In this document: in pieces, positions 21,584 through 30,898 of the stretch
Position numbering within the stretch: position 1 is the stretch's first letter
Layout: every line of letters starts with the position of its first letter
NCBI GenBank assembly: GCA_028698875.1
Contig: JAQVVR010000007.1
Coordinates: 1 to 64,000 of the forward strand
Direction: 5' to 3'
DNA from: Candidatus Izemoplasmatales bacterium
GTDB taxonomy: Bacteria > Bacillota_I > Bacilli_A > Izemoplasmatales > Hujiaoplasmataceae
Length of the DNA: 64,000 bases
Made by a program: the position numbers and the translations under genes
Notes under the pieces: model-generated
What the model saw: the letters and a program-made list of their open reading frames with translations, nothing else
Told to the model about the DNA's origin: nothing
Database searches by the model: none

Positions 21584-22600
21584 ATGAAATGCATCGTTAC
21601 TGGAGCGACGGGACATATTGGCAACGTTCTCGTCAAACAACTATATAAACGCGGTTATGAAATACAAGCAATTGTATTGCCAAAAGATGATTATAAAATG
21701 ATTGAACCATATGCAGAGATTGTCTTTGGAAACATTCTTGATGTCGCATTTTTAGAAGCAACACTGCAAAATGTTGATTTTGTTTTTCATTTGGCGGGTA
21801 TTGTTGAAATTGGATCAGGAAAAAAGCAATCAATTATGAAAGTCAATGTTGAAGGCACGAAAAATGTTGTCAATGCTTGCTTAAAAAATCATATCAAACG
21901 TCTCATTTATACTTCAAGCGTTCACGCAATTCCAGAATTACCAAAACCGGAATTAATGACGGAAATAAATCATTTTGATCCAGCGTTGGTAAAGGGCAAT
22001 TATGGAAAATCAAAAGCCATAGCAACCCAAATTGTTATGGATCAAAAGGATTCTGATTTAGATGTTGTAATCGTTCATCCCACCGGAGTCATCGGGCCGG
22101 CTGACTATAAGTTATCAAATGTTAGCCAAATGTTCGTCGATTTCCTCTGTGGACGGCTTACAGCATACCTCAAAGGCGGATATAATTTCGTTGATGTCCG
22201 TGATGTCGCTAATGGCATCATACTCGCAGCTGAAAAGGGCAAAAGAGGTGAATGCTATATTTTGTCCGGTTCAGAAATCACCGTCAAAGAATTGTTGGAT
22301 GAAATATCTATAATCTCGGGACGGAAACGGATTAAAACCAAATTGGCATTTTGGTTCATTTTGGCCATGAGTTATTTTGCAGAAATCTATTACAAAATTG
22401 CCAAACAAAAACCATTGTTTACTCACTACTCGATAATTGTTTTAAATTCAAATTATCATTTTTCCAATGAAAAAGCCAAACGAGAATTAGGATTTACGAC
22501 TAGAGATATCAAAGTTTCAATCAAAGATGCAATGGATTTTGCCATTGAAAATTATCTAACAAAAAATGGAACTAAATTTAAGATGAAATCGCTGGAATAA
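21584..22600 (+). CDS. NAD(P)-dependent epimerase/dehydratase (extended SDR, dihydroflavonol-reductase-like)
   Basis: 338 residues from ATG 21584, which follows GGAGAG by 7 bases; the ATG at 21569 has no proper spacing. The Rossmann motif TGATGHIG is at the N-terminus and the catalytic YxxxK is Y140/K144 (GNYGKSKA), with serines 111-112 before it. The motifs VHPTGVIGP and FVDVRDVANGI are typical of the 3-beta-HSD/dihydroflavonol reductase/HpnA side of the extended SDRs. The substrate is not evident. A palindrome over its -35 box suggests repression by a TetR-like protein that is not encoded in this window. Confidence 0.85.
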   Translation: MKCIVTGATGHIGNVLVKQLYKRGYEIQAIVLPKDDYKMIEPYAEIVFGNILDVAFLEATLQNVDFVFHLAGIVEIGSGKKQSIMKVNVEGTKNVVNACLKNHIKRLIYTSSVHAIPELPKPELMTEINHFDPALVKGNYGKSKAIATQIVMDQKDSDLDVVIVHPTGVIGPADYKLSNVSQMFVDFLCGRLTAYLKGGYNFVDVRDVANGIILAAEKGKRGECYILSGSEITVKELLDEISIISGRKRIKTKLAFWFILAMSYFAEIYYKIAKQKPLFTHYSIIVLNSNYHFSNEKAKRELGFTTRDIKVSIKDAMDFAIENYLTKNGTKFKMKSLE

Positions 22601-22659
22601 TTATTCGTTTTTGAAGTTGATAATTGCTCTATTTTTAGCCTAAAAATTGAGTTTAAAAG

Positions 22660-22687
22660 AAGGAGATGAAATATCATCCTTTTTTTT
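22660..22687 (+). terminator. Terminator of the epimerase gene
   Basis: GATGA (22665-22669) / TCATC (22674-22678), extended by four pairs past a bulged A, then a T run to 22687. Confidence 0.65.
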
Positions 22688-22718
22688 ATCGAAATACTTT
22701 ATATTCGGTTTTATTTTG

Positions 22719-22727
22719 TGTTATAAT
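22719..22727 (+). promoter_or_regulatory. Extended -10 promoter of the SASA-family gene
   Basis: TGT-TATAAT (22719-22727). Its position rules out the upstream in-frame start at 22647. Confidence 0.65.
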
Positions 22728-22766
22728 CTTCATAAATTATTGTCAAGAATTACTTGGAGGATGCTT

Positions 22767-24284
22767 GTGAAACCACACTTTACTCTAGCACCAATTTTTG
22801 CCGATCACATGATGTTTCAAGCCGGAAAACCGGTTTATCTTTTTGGCTCGTGTTTGAAGCGTCGAGAAATTCGCATACGAATTAATGGAATGACATTTCG
22901 ATTTAAGACAGCGGATGTAACTTTCTGTTTCGAATTGCCAGCAATGCCATATATTAAAGATCCTTTCGATTTTGAGGTTGTCTGCCAAGCGCAAAAACAG
23001 ACAATTCATAACTGTTTAGTTGGCGATGTGTTCATCGTATCCGGGCAAGCCAATATGGGATTTCCTTTACAAGCCACATATGAAACAAAAGTAAAAGAAA
23101 CACCCAATATTCGCTTTTTTCAAGTGCCGGCCTTGCCATATACCAATGCTCATATGGAATTTCCGCAGTTTTACAATAACAAATCAGCTTGGGATACCTG
23201 TAATTTTGAATCGGCAATGAAATTTTCAGCGATTGGATATTTAGTAGCGCAAATTCTTCAAAAGGACCAAAACAGTCCGATCGGGATTATATCTTGTTGT
23301 TTGGATGATTCATCGGTGCTATCATGGGCCGGCATTATGGAATTATGTCAAACACCAGAAACACAAAAGCACTTAAGTACTTATCGGATCGATTATAGTA
23401 AATATCCCAATTTGGATGCATATTCCGAAGCGTTTAATTCACAATTGCCTAAATGGCATAGTTTCAAAGCGGAAATGGAAGCAAATATACAATCGGGGAT
23501 GACGGCCGAAAAGGGATATTATACGGCAAAGAAAAATCATCCCGATATTGAACTGCCGATGGGACCCAAGCATCACAATCGTCCAGCCGGCGCTTTTGAA
23601 ACCATGACAAGTACAATTGTTCCCTTTTCTGTTCGCGGAGTAATGTTTTATCAAGGAGAAGCCGATTGTGCAAATAATGCTTTGTACGAAGAAGCATTTA
23701 TAGCGATGATAAAAAGTTGGCGACGTGGATTCAAAGATATCGGACTACCATTTGTGTTTGTTCAGATTGCCGGGTATTCATATCCGGGCCTATCGGAGAC
23801 GGCAAGTGCAATCATTAGAGAAGCACAAGCAAATTGCATAAACTTTAACAATAACATTTATATGGCAACAGCCGCTGATTTGGGAGAAGAAAATCACATT
23901 TGTCCTCGGGATAAAACAATTATTGCCAAACGGTTAGCTGATACCATTTTGGAAAAAATCTATAAGAGTGGGAAAAACTCGATGGCACCCGCATTATTTA
24001 GTTATCAAATCACAGAAAACCACTTAATTATTTATACAGAATTTAATAACCTGAATTTAGTATCTCATTCCAAACGAAACCTGGGATTTAAAGCAACAAT
24101 TGATGAACTGACCTTTCAAAATATTGAGACTGATCGCATCGAATTGTCGGGAAACCAAATCATTATTAAGGATATAAAAAAAATCAAGGAAATCCGTTAT
24201 AATTTTACCAACTTTCCGTATCTAGATATTTATTCCACTAATGACTTACCACTTTTGCCATTCCGAATTAAAATTGAATCCTAA
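22767..24284 (+). CDS. Sialate O-acetylesterase-family protein lacking the catalytic serine
   Basis: 505 residues from GTG 22767, 6 bases after GGAGG; the in-frame ATG at 22761 abuts the ribosome-binding site. The fold is SASA/SGNH-like: FADHMMFQ at the N-terminus, GVMFYQGEADC in the middle, and HICPRDKTIIAKRLAD holding the late His. In active enzymes the nucleophile sits in GQSNM. Here the motif is VSGQANMGFPL with Ala95 (codon GCC), so the usual serine is absent. There is no signal peptide, although many relatives are secreted. It may be a non-catalytic glycan binder or use another residue. It ends at a terminator. Confidence 0.75.
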   Translation: MKPHFTLAPIFADHMMFQAGKPVYLFGSCLKRREIRIRINGMTFRFKTADVTFCFELPAMPYIKDPFDFEVVCQAQKQTIHNCLVGDVFIVSGQANMGFPLQATYETKVKETPNIRFFQVPALPYTNAHMEFPQFYNNKSAWDTCNFESAMKFSAIGYLVAQILQKDQNSPIGIISCCLDDSSVLSWAGIMELCQTPETQKHLSTYRIDYSKYPNLDAYSEAFNSQLPKWHSFKAEMEANIQSGMTAEKGYYTAKKNHPDIELPMGPKHHNRPAGAFETMTSTIVPFSVRGVMFYQGEADCANNALYEEAFIAMIKSWRRGFKDIGLPFVFVQIAGYSYPGLSETASAIIREAQANCINFNNNIYMATAADLGEENHICPRDKTIIAKRLADTILEKIYKSGKNSMAPALFSYQITENHLIIYTEFNNLNLVSHSKRNLGFKATIDELTFQNIETDRIELSGNQIIIKDIKKIKEIRYNFTNFPYLDIYSTNDLPLLPFRIKIES

Positions 24285-24290
24285 CTTATG

Positions 24291-24321
24291 AAAAAAACCA
24301 GAATCCCGTTTTGGTTTTTTT
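24291..24321 (+). terminator. Terminator of the SASA-family gene
   Basis: AAAAAAACCA (24291-24300) pairs with TGGTTTTTTT (24312-24321). It overlaps the -35 box of the next promoter. Confidence 0.8.
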
Positions 24322-24339
24322 CATCATCGGGTGTATAAT
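24311..24339 (+). promoter_or_regulatory. Promoter of the DinG-like helicase gene
   Basis: TTGGTT (24311-24316), 17 bp, TATAAT (24334-24339). The transcript would start about 9 bases before the GTG start, an unusually short leader. Confidence 0.7.
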
Positions 24340-24354
24340 AACAGTGGTGATATA

Positions 24355-26733
24355 GTGAAAAACATTCATGTTAGCGCCAAGGAAATTGCGGAGTTTCTAT
24401 ATGGTTCTGGTAACATTACTAGTGATCGCGCCTTGACGATTCTTGGAGATGAAGGAACGGCTATTCATCAGTATTGGCAAGGACTTTATCTCAAAGATGA
24501 TCAAAAGGAAGTTTTGGTTAAAACCACCATTATCAAAGACGATTTCCACTTGGAGATTACCGGCAGAATTGACGGCATCGTTTACCGAAACGATGTTTTA
24601 GTGCTGGAAGAAATTAAATCAACTCATCGTGATTTGGATGAAATAGATGAAAAGACAACGCCAGCGCACTTAGCGCAAGCGAAATTATATGCCTATATGT
24701 ATGTTTTTGAACACTCGTTAACAAGCATTATGGTTCAGCTTACTTATATTCATGTTGACGATAAACAAGTGAAAGCAATTCTGAAAAAATATACCCGCAA
24801 GTCATTAGAAAAGTATTTTATAAAAGTTACCGATGAATTTTTAAAATGGGAGCGAAAAATAGCATTCCATGAGGAGTCAAGGCTTAAGTCGATTACCGGT
24901 TTAACGTTTCCATTTTCCCAATATCGAATCAATCAACGAGAACTGATGGGCCATGTTTACCGAACCGTTTTGGATCGCGATATCTTGTACGCAATTGCCC
25001 CAACAGGAATTGGCAAAACAATTGCGACCATTTTCCCGGTTTTGAAAGCAATCAACAATCCAGCCGAAAAGGTTTTTTACTTAACCGCAAAAAACGATGG
25101 CAAACAAATAGCTCTAGACACAATATCGTTACTTGAAAGTCACGGGTTAATCGCTAAAACATGCGAAATAACAGCTAAAGATTCTATGTGTTTTTTGAAA
25201 GAACGCGACTGCGACCCAGAAGTATGTAAATATGCCAAGGGGTATTACAATCGAGTATATAAAGCGATTGATGATTTATATGAACATGAATCAATAATGC
25301 GAAAAGATATAATAAGAACATATGCTCGCAAACACCGAGTGTGTCCTTTTGAATTGTCACTTGATATTTCAAACTATGCAGATATGATCATTGCGGACTA
25401 TAATTATGCCTTTGATCCGCGGGTCCACTTAATTCGGTATTTTGATGATGACCGCTACAAGCCAATCTTACTGGTGGATGAAGCTCACAACTTAATTTCT
25501 CGCGGACGAGATATGTATAGTGCAACCGTTTCGGAGTCAGAATTGATTAAATTGTTGGAACTCGCGAAACCGTTAAAACCATCTCCATCCCGCGATATCA
25601 AAAGATTATTGGAAATTTTTACTGAATATCAGATTAATATGATTGACGTTGATTTTGTCAAAAAAGAAAGTATCAACGATTTTTTAATTCAGACTTTCAA
25701 AAGAGTATTATTTAAACTGGATCGGATTATGATGGAGGGCTCAAAGAAGATTCCTAACAAAAATGCCATCTTCTTGATTTACTTTGATTTGGTACAGTTT
25801 ATCAAAATCAGTGAATTTTTTGATGGCCGTTTTGTCTTTACTATGGAGCGAACTGAAGATCACGACTTTCAGCTATCGATTCGCTGTTTAGATGCCAGCA
25901 AATATCTCCTTTCTACTATCAAGGATCACACCGAAGCCTGTGTCTTTTTTAGTGCCACCTTAGATCCAATCCATTACTATAAACAATTATTAACGGCCAA
26001 TGTTGGTAAAGACATCAAATTGGATTCTGCTTTTATGCAACGCCATTTATTGCTTAATGCAGTGGATGCCGTTTCCACTCGGTATGCTGACCGTAAGGAT
26101 TCAATTGCTCAAATTATCGAAATCACCAAGGTTCTTGTGACCGGAAAACGAGGTAACTATATTCTATTCTTCCCTTCATATCAATATCTAAACATGGTTA
26201 GGGAACGGCTTGATGTTGATTTAGAAAAATACGAAATCATTGTTCAAAAAAAAGACATGAATTTTCGTGAACGCCATGAAACCATCGAAATGTTTAAAAC
26301 CGCTTCGGATAAAACTCAAATTGGAATGTTTGTTATGGGCGGTGTGTTTGGTGAATCGATTGATTTAATTGGTGATATGCTATCCGGAGTTTTAATCGTT
26401 GGGGTCGGATTGCCAGCTTTATCCCCGATAAATAATTTATTGAAATCCTATTTTGACGACGAATTTAATAGTGGATTTGATTTTGCATATACGTATCCGG
26501 GAATTAATAAAGTCATCCAAGCCGTCGGTCGGGTCATTCGCAGTGAAACTGACCGAGGAGTAGCAATTCTTATCGATGATCGATTTACTTCGCGTAAGTA
26601 TTTATCGATTTATCCTAAAGAGTGGAGCCATCTAAGAATTATTAATGATCCAAAGAATTTAAAAAAAGTGATTCGTGATTTTTGGAAAGCCGAAGAGGTA
26701 ACGGAGGAAATATATGTTAAAACGGATTCGTAA
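24355..26733 (+). CDS. PD-(D/E)XK nuclease-XPD/DinG-like DNA helicase
   Basis: 792 residues from GTG 24355; the upstream GTG at 24331 lies within the promoter. Residues about 55-130 hold a RecB/Cas4-like nuclease signature: GRIDG, LEEIKS and QAKLYAY. The XPD/DinG helicase follows, with Walker A APTGIGKT (K221), clustered cysteines C270, C279, C286 and C291 as candidate [4Fe-4S] ligands, DEAH box VDEAHN, and motif VI QAVGRVIRSETDRG. Such helicases unwind 5' to 3' on damaged or structured DNA. The attached nuclease suggests processing of repair or recombination intermediates. The next gene overlaps its end by 20 bases. No nearby defence genes were seen. Confidence 0.88.
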   Translation: MKNIHVSAKEIAEFLYGSGNITSDRALTILGDEGTAIHQYWQGLYLKDDQKEVLVKTTIIKDDFHLEITGRIDGIVYRNDVLVLEEIKSTHRDLDEIDEKTTPAHLAQAKLYAYMYVFEHSLTSIMVQLTYIHVDDKQVKAILKKYTRKSLEKYFIKVTDEFLKWERKIAFHEESRLKSITGLTFPFSQYRINQRELMGHVYRTVLDRDILYAIAPTGIGKTIATIFPVLKAINNPAEKVFYLTAKNDGKQIALDTISLLESHGLIAKTCEITAKDSMCFLKERDCDPEVCKYAKGYYNRVYKAIDDLYEHESIMRKDIIRTYARKHRVCPFELSLDISNYADMIIADYNYAFDPRVHLIRYFDDDRYKPILLVDEAHNLISRGRDMYSATVSESELIKLLELAKPLKPSPSRDIKRLLEIFTEYQINMIDVDFVKKESINDFLIQTFKRVLFKLDRIMMEGSKKIPNKNAIFLIYFDLVQFIKISEFFDGRFVFTMERTEDHDFQLSIRCLDASKYLLSTIKDHTEACVFFSATLDPIHYYKQLLTANVGKDIKLDSAFMQRHLLLNAVDAVSTRYADRKDSIAQIIEITKVLVTGKRGNYILFFPSYQYLNMVRERLDVDLEKYEIIVQKKDMNFRERHETIEMFKTASDKTQIGMFVMGGVFGESIDLIGDMLSGVLIVGVGLPALSPINNLLKSYFDDEFNSGFDFAYTYPGINKVIQAVGRVIRSETDRGVAILIDDRFTSRKYLSIYPKEWSHLRIINDPKNLKKVIRDFWKAEEVTEEIYVKTDS

Positions 26734-27844
26734 AGTAGTGTTTGGTCTTTTACTTATCATTTTGATGCTGGTATTGGTGTTACTATTAACTATCAATATC
26801 CCATTTGATTTCTTTGTTCACGAGCAATCCGAACAAGATTACTCTCATTGGATGAGCGAGACTTTGACAACCGATCAGCGTATAATTGATGTTGCCATGT
26901 TAGGGGCTCACGATGCTTTTTCAGCCAACATCAATGTATTTAGTCAAACTGATGTTCATTCGGCAGCCAGTATTCAGACGGGAATTACCGGCTTGCTTAT
27001 CAAAGGGTTTTCTGTCAAGCAATCGAAAACACAAGTATCTGGAATCACAGAATTATTAACTGCAGGTGTTCGTTATTTTGACATCCGATTGACTTACAAT
27101 GAAGAGAAATCATCATGGTACACCACTCACACATACTTTTCAAACGATCTTGCTTCTGTACTTGAGGAAATGAATACTTTTCTCTTTGCTCATCCAGGAG
27201 AATTTTTGCTTTTAGACATACAGCATGTTTACGGGATTGACTATGACAATCCCGCGGAAAACGATGTGGCCTTTGCGGAGATTAGAACAATATTTGCATC
27301 CGCAAACGTTTTAGAATATGCATATGAACAAGGCACTAAGGAACTCAACGAAATAACATACGGAGATATTACAAATAATAAAGTTCAAGCTGGAGTCATG
27401 ATTTTTTCGAAAATGGCAAACAATGATAATGCTTTTTGGGATTATTGGTCTTCGATTTATTCCGCTTGGCCGAATACGGATGTGCCAGAAACTGCATATG
27501 CATGTCTTGACACCTACGCCGCAAATATAACGTCCGGCGATGCTCTTACTGGTGCTTTGCCAATTGTGGAAAATGCCAGCGCAATCAATGCTCAAGAAGG
27601 TATTCGGGTTTTACAGGGGGTATTGACTATGCAAATGAATGGTGAAGGAATCATCAATGCTTTGATTAAATGGAGCTTAATCGATCGCGCCCGTGAATTT
27701 AACTCTAATTTGATTGATCAACCTAATTTTGCTAATTGGATGATGACAATGCCGGTAATTATGGTTGATTATGCCGATACAAACTATGAAAACTTCCTTG
27801 ATCGGGTAATGGAAATGATTATATACTATAACGAAACCACCTAA
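26714..27844 (+). CDS. Membrane-anchored PI-PLC X-domain-like phosphodiesterase
   Basis: 376 residues. An N-terminal hydrophobic helix (about 8-28) anchors or exports the protein. The PI-PLC X fold is recognisable by MLGAHDAFS (H66), YFDIRLTYN (D123, R125) and TTHTYFS (H139), which match the two catalytic histidines and the metal- or inositol-facing residues of bacterial PI-PLC. ISQ-type LLLDIQHVYG is the next family strand. It likely cleaves a phosphodiester in lipid head groups at the outer membrane face; the true substrate is unknown. GGAGG lies 6 bases upstream, inside the helicase gene. Confidence 0.8.
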   Translation: MLKRIRKVVFGLLLIILMLVLVLLLTINIPFDFFVHEQSEQDYSHWMSETLTTDQRIIDVAMLGAHDAFSANINVFSQTDVHSAASIQTGITGLLIKGFSVKQSKTQVSGITELLTAGVRYFDIRLTYNEEKSSWYTTHTYFSNDLASVLEEMNTFLFAHPGEFLLLDIQHVYGIDYDNPAENDVAFAEIRTIFASANVLEYAYEQGTKELNEITYGDITNNKVQAGVMIFSKMANNDNAFWDYWSSIYSAWPNTDVPETAYACLDTYAANITSGDALTGALPIVENASAINAQEGIRVLQGVLTMQMNGEGIINALIKWSLIDRAREFNSNLIDQPNFANWMMTMPVIMVDYADTNYENFLDRVMEMIIYYNETT

Positions 27845-27890
27845 AAACGTTCCTCGCACGTGTGTGACGCGATAAATAAGATGAGAAAAA

Positions 27891-27942
27891 CGCAAAAGCG
27901 TGAACTTAAGATTAAAAGTTCTTGCTTTCGCGCTTTTTTTTT
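27891..27942 (+). terminator. Long-stem terminator before the ribosomal operon
   Basis: A 16-base arm (27892-27907) pairs with 27916-27931 with two mismatches and a C-G outer pair, followed by nine T (27934-27942). Confidence 0.88.
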
Positions 27943-27950
27943 GATAAAAT
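27922..27950 (+). promoter_or_regulatory. Candidate promoter of the S10-spc-alpha operon
   Basis: TTGCTT (27922-27927), 17 bp, TAAAAT (27945-27950). The -35 box lies inside the preceding terminator stem. Confidence 0.6.
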
Positions 27951-27956
27951 ATACAA

Positions 27957-28097
27957 TGCCTGTGAAAACGGGCTGGCTGTGACTCGTGAGGTGGCTGACA
28001 CACACATAGGCGTTGTTATGACAATCAACCTATTTGTTCAGGGAATTCACGACGAGCAAGTATATAAGAGAATTTATATGCAAAGGAGGATTTATTA
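27957..28097 (+). promoter_or_regulatory. Leader of the ribosomal operon, possibly structured
   Basis: About 140 untranslated bases precede rpsJ. One hairpin is clear: ATAGG (28006-28010) / CCTAT (28029-28033) enclosing TTGT (28013-28016) / ACAA (28021-28024) with a TATG loop. GC-rich segments at 27970-27998 could form further stems. S10 leaders in other bacteria bind a ribosomal protein for feedback; whether this one does is inference. Confidence 0.4.
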
Positions 28098-28406
28098 ATG
28101 GCTACAAATCAGGTAATCAGAATCAGATTGAAATCCTATGATCACAGATTGTTGGATCAATCGGCAAAGAAAATCGTCGATACCGCCAAAAAGACGGGCG
28201 CAACGGTTTCGGGACCGATTCCACTACCAACCGAGAAGGAAGTTTTCACGGTTCTTCGCAGTCCTTTTGTTAATAAGGACTCTCGCGAACAATTCGAACG
28301 TCGGACTCATAAACGTTTAATTGACATCGTGAACCCATCGGCACAAACAATCGATTCATTGATGCATCTTGACTTACCGTCGGGAGTCGACATCGTTTTA
28401 AAGTAA
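28098..28406 (+). CDS. rpsJ: 30S ribosomal protein S10
   Basis: 102 residues, full length. [16 protein letters not shown] at the N-terminus and the C-terminal [10 protein letters not shown] strand are diagnostic. It sits in the head of the small subunit and, as NusE, also joins antitermination complexes with NusB. RBS AAAGGAGG lies 8 bases before the ATG. First gene of the operon, preceded by a long leader. Confidence 0.98.
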   Translation: MATNQVIRIRLKSYDHRLLDQSAKKIVDTAKKTGATVSGPIPLPTEKEVFTVLRSPFVNKDSREQFERRTHKRLIDIVNPSAQTIDSLMHLDLPSGVDIVLK

Positions 28407-28458
28407 CACGCATCATTATAAGTCAATGAGTAATAAAAATAATGTAGGAGGTGCACTC

Positions 28459-29094
28459 ATGGCAAAAGGTATCTTAGGAAGAAAAGTAGGCATGACGCAA
28501 GTGTTTGACACCGCGGGAAAATTGATCCCTGTAACAGTGATTGAAGTAACCCCAAACGTTGTCCTGCAGAAGAAAACCGTTGAAACCGACGGATATGAAG
28601 CCGTTCAACTCGGTTTCGGTGAGAAACGTGCTAAATTAGCAAACAAACCGGAACAAGGTCACGTGGCCAAAGTCGGAACAACCCCTAAGCGCTACATTCA
28701 TGAAATTCGTTTTCCAGAAATGATGGAATGCGAAATCGGCCAAGAGGTAAAGTGTGATATATTTGCCGCTGGAGAATATGTAGACGTAACAGGAACTTCA
28801 AAAGGCAAAGGCTTTTCAGGTGTCATTAAACGATTTAATTTCCATCGTGGACCGATGGCCCATGGTTCGAAATATCATCGCGGCACTGGTTCAATGGGCG
28901 CAACCGGACCTCAACACATCCACAAAGGCAAAGGAATGCCGGGACGGATGGGTGGAGAAACGGTCACCATGCAGAATCTTGTCGTCATCAAAGCTGATCT
29001 TGAGAACAACGTCTTGTTAATCAAAGGCAATGTTCCCGGAGCCAACAAATCGTTTTTAATCATCAAAAGCGCAGTAAAAAAACAAACCAAATAA
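28459..29094 (+). CDS. rplC: 50S ribosomal protein L3
   Basis: 211 residues from ATG 28459, where GGAGG is correctly spaced and the protein begins [14 protein letters not shown] as the family does. A longer in-frame start at 28426 is unlikely. The loop [19 protein letters not shown], which reaches toward the peptidyl-transferase centre, is intact. L3 is an early assembly protein of the large subunit. Confidence 0.98.
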   Translation: MAKGILGRKVGMTQVFDTAGKLIPVTVIEVTPNVVLQKKTVETDGYEAVQLGFGEKRAKLANKPEQGHVAKVGTTPKRYIHEIRFPEMMECEIGQEVKCDIFAAGEYVDVTGTSKGKGFSGVIKRFNFHRGPMAHGSKYHRGTGSMGATGPQHIHKGKGMPGRMGGETVTMQNLVVIKADLENNVLLIKGNVPGANKSFLIIKSAVKKQTK

Positions 29095-29122
29095 TTAAAA
29101 TACTTTGAAAGGAGGATTTGCT

Positions 29123-29749
29123 ATGCCTAAGTTAGCACTGTTAAACCAAGCTGGACAAACCGTTGGAGATATTATTCTGGCGGACGAAATATTTGCAGTA
29201 GAACCCAACCAAGGCGTCATTTATGATGTTGTTAAAGCTCAAAGAGCGGCGATGCGTCACGGAACGCAAAAAACTAAAAATCGTTCTGAAGTAAGTGGCG
29301 GTGGCCGTAAGCCGTGGCGTCAAAAAGGTACCGGACATGCTCGTCAAGGATCAATCCGTGCTCCGCAATGGGTCGGTGGAGGCGTTGCGTTTGGACCAAC
29401 CCCGAGAAGCTACGACTATAAGATTAACAAAAAGATTCGTCGTTTAGCGATTAAGATTGTTTTATCTGATAAAGTCAGAGAAGCCAATTTCATCGTCCTT
29501 GACGATCTGACACTTGAATCCTATAAGACCAAAGGAATGGTCGAAGTATTCAAAAACTTGAAACTTACCGGAAAAATCATGTTGATTCTCGATGAAGTTG
29601 CTGATTTTGTAGATATTGCTTCTCGTAATTTGCCAAACGTACAAACTACTGTTTTCGAACATGCAAGTGTATATGACATTATGAACAATAACTGCATCGT
29701 CACGACTCAAAAGGCAATCAAGAAGATTGAGGAGGTACTTTTAGGATAA
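29123..29749 (+). CDS. rplD: 50S ribosomal protein L4
   Basis: 208 residues from ATG 29123 (AAAGGAGG 9 bases upstream). The long loop that lines the exit tunnel (RSEVSGGGRKPWRQKGTGHA) is present and normal. In other bacteria L4 represses its own operon by binding the S10 leader and promoting termination, which makes the leader at 27957-28097 relevant. Two bases separate it from rplW. Confidence 0.98.
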   Translation: MPKLALLNQAGQTVGDIILADEIFAVEPNQGVIYDVVKAQRAAMRHGTQKTKNRSEVSGGGRKPWRQKGTGHARQGSIRAPQWVGGGVAFGPTPRSYDYKINKKIRRLAIKIVLSDKVREANFIVLDDLTLESYKTKGMVEVFKNLKLTGKIMLILDEVADFVDIASRNLPNVQTTVFEHASVYDIMNNNCIVTTQKAIKKIEEVLLG

Positions 29750-29751
29750 TT

Positions 29752-30033
29752 ATGGATAAATACCAGATTATTAAACACCCAATCGTAACCGAGAAATCCA
29801 ACAAGTTAGTCGAAAAAAATCAATATACGTTCGAAGTTGACCGCAATGCCAACAAAATCGAAATAAAACAAGCCGTCGAAGCGCTATTCAATGTTAAAGT
29901 GAAAAGCGTTAACGTAATCAATGAAATTGCCAAGGCTAAAAAAGTCGGGCAACATTCCGGTTTTAAACCGGCCGTGTCGAAAGCAATTGTTACACTGGCT
30001 GATGGGTTTAAAATCGATGTTTACACGGTGTAA
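29752..30033 (+). CDS. rplW: 50S ribosomal protein L23
   Basis: 93 residues, starting [16 protein letters not shown]23 is at the exit of the peptide tunnel and is a docking site for trigger factor and signal recognition particle. GGAGG near the end of rplD serves as its ribosome-binding site. Confidence 0.97.
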   Translation: MDKYQIIKHPIVTEKSNKLVEKNQYTFEVDRNANKIEIKQAVEALFNVKVKSVNVINEIAKAKKVGQHSGFKPAVSKAIVTLADGFKIDVYTV

Positions 30034-30050
30034 ACAGGAGGGACCAAATA

Positions 30051-30881
30051 ATGGCTATCATTAAATACAGACCAATGACACCCGGTACGCGGGGCATGAC
30101 CAAACTGGATTATGCCGAAATCACGACCGATAAGCCAGAAAAATCGTTGCTTGAGCCGATCAATCCGCAATCCGGCCGTAACAACCAAGGTAAATTAACC
30201 GTTCGCCACCAAGGCGGCGCAGAAAAACGTAAGTATCGCATTATCGACTTTAAAAGAAACAAAGATGGTATTAAAGGTAACGTTGCGACGATTGAGTATG
30301 ATCCAAACCGCACTGCCAATATCGCTTTGATTAATTATGCAGATGGCGAAAAACGTTATATTCTCGCTCCGAAGGGCTTAACCGTCGGAATGAAAATTGA
30401 ATCCGGAGTAACCGCTGACATCGTCATCGGAAATGCTCTCCCGATTCAAAATATTCCAGTTGGTACCGTCATTCACAACATCGAACTTTATCCCGGAAAG
30501 GGTGGACAACTTGTCCGCGCTGCCGGAACGAGTGCTCAGATTCTCGGACGCGAAGAGCGTTATGTCCTCATCAGATTAACTTCTGGCGAAGTCAGAAGGA
30601 TTCTAGGCGTTTGTCGGGCCACCATCGGTGAAGTCGGCAACGAAAACTATGAACTTGTTAATCTTGGAAAAGCGGGTAGAAAACGCCATATGGGCGTTCG
30701 TCCAACCGTTAGAGGATCCGTTATGAATCCGGTTGACCATCCACACGGCGGCGGCGAAGGCAAACAACCTGTGGGCCATGCATCACCGATGACTCCATGG
30801 GGCAAAAAAGGCCGCGGCAAAATTACCAGAAAACATAACCTGGCTAGCGATAAATTAATCGTTAGACGCAGAGATAAGTAA
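30051..30881 (+). CDS. rplB: 50S ribosomal protein L2
   Basis: 276 residues, normal length. The C-terminal segment [15 protein letters not shown], whose histidine is close to the peptidyl-transferase centre, is intact, as is the N-terminal [13 protein letters not shown]2 is a primary 23S rRNA binder needed for subunit joining. RBS AGGAGGG. Confidence 0.98.
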   Translation: MAIIKYRPMTPGTRGMTKLDYAEITTDKPEKSLLEPINPQSGRNNQGKLTVRHQGGAEKRKYRIIDFKRNKDGIKGNVATIEYDPNRTANIALINYADGEKRYILAPKGLTVGMKIESGVTADIVIGNALPIQNIPVGTVIHNIELYPGKGGQLVRAAGTSAQILGREERYVLIRLTSGEVRRILGVCRATIGEVGNENYELVNLGKAGRKRHMGVRPTVRGSVMNPVDHPHGGGEGKQPVGHASPMTPWGKKGRGKITRKHNLASDKLIVRRRDK

Positions 30882-30898
30882 GGAAGGAGGAACTCAAC

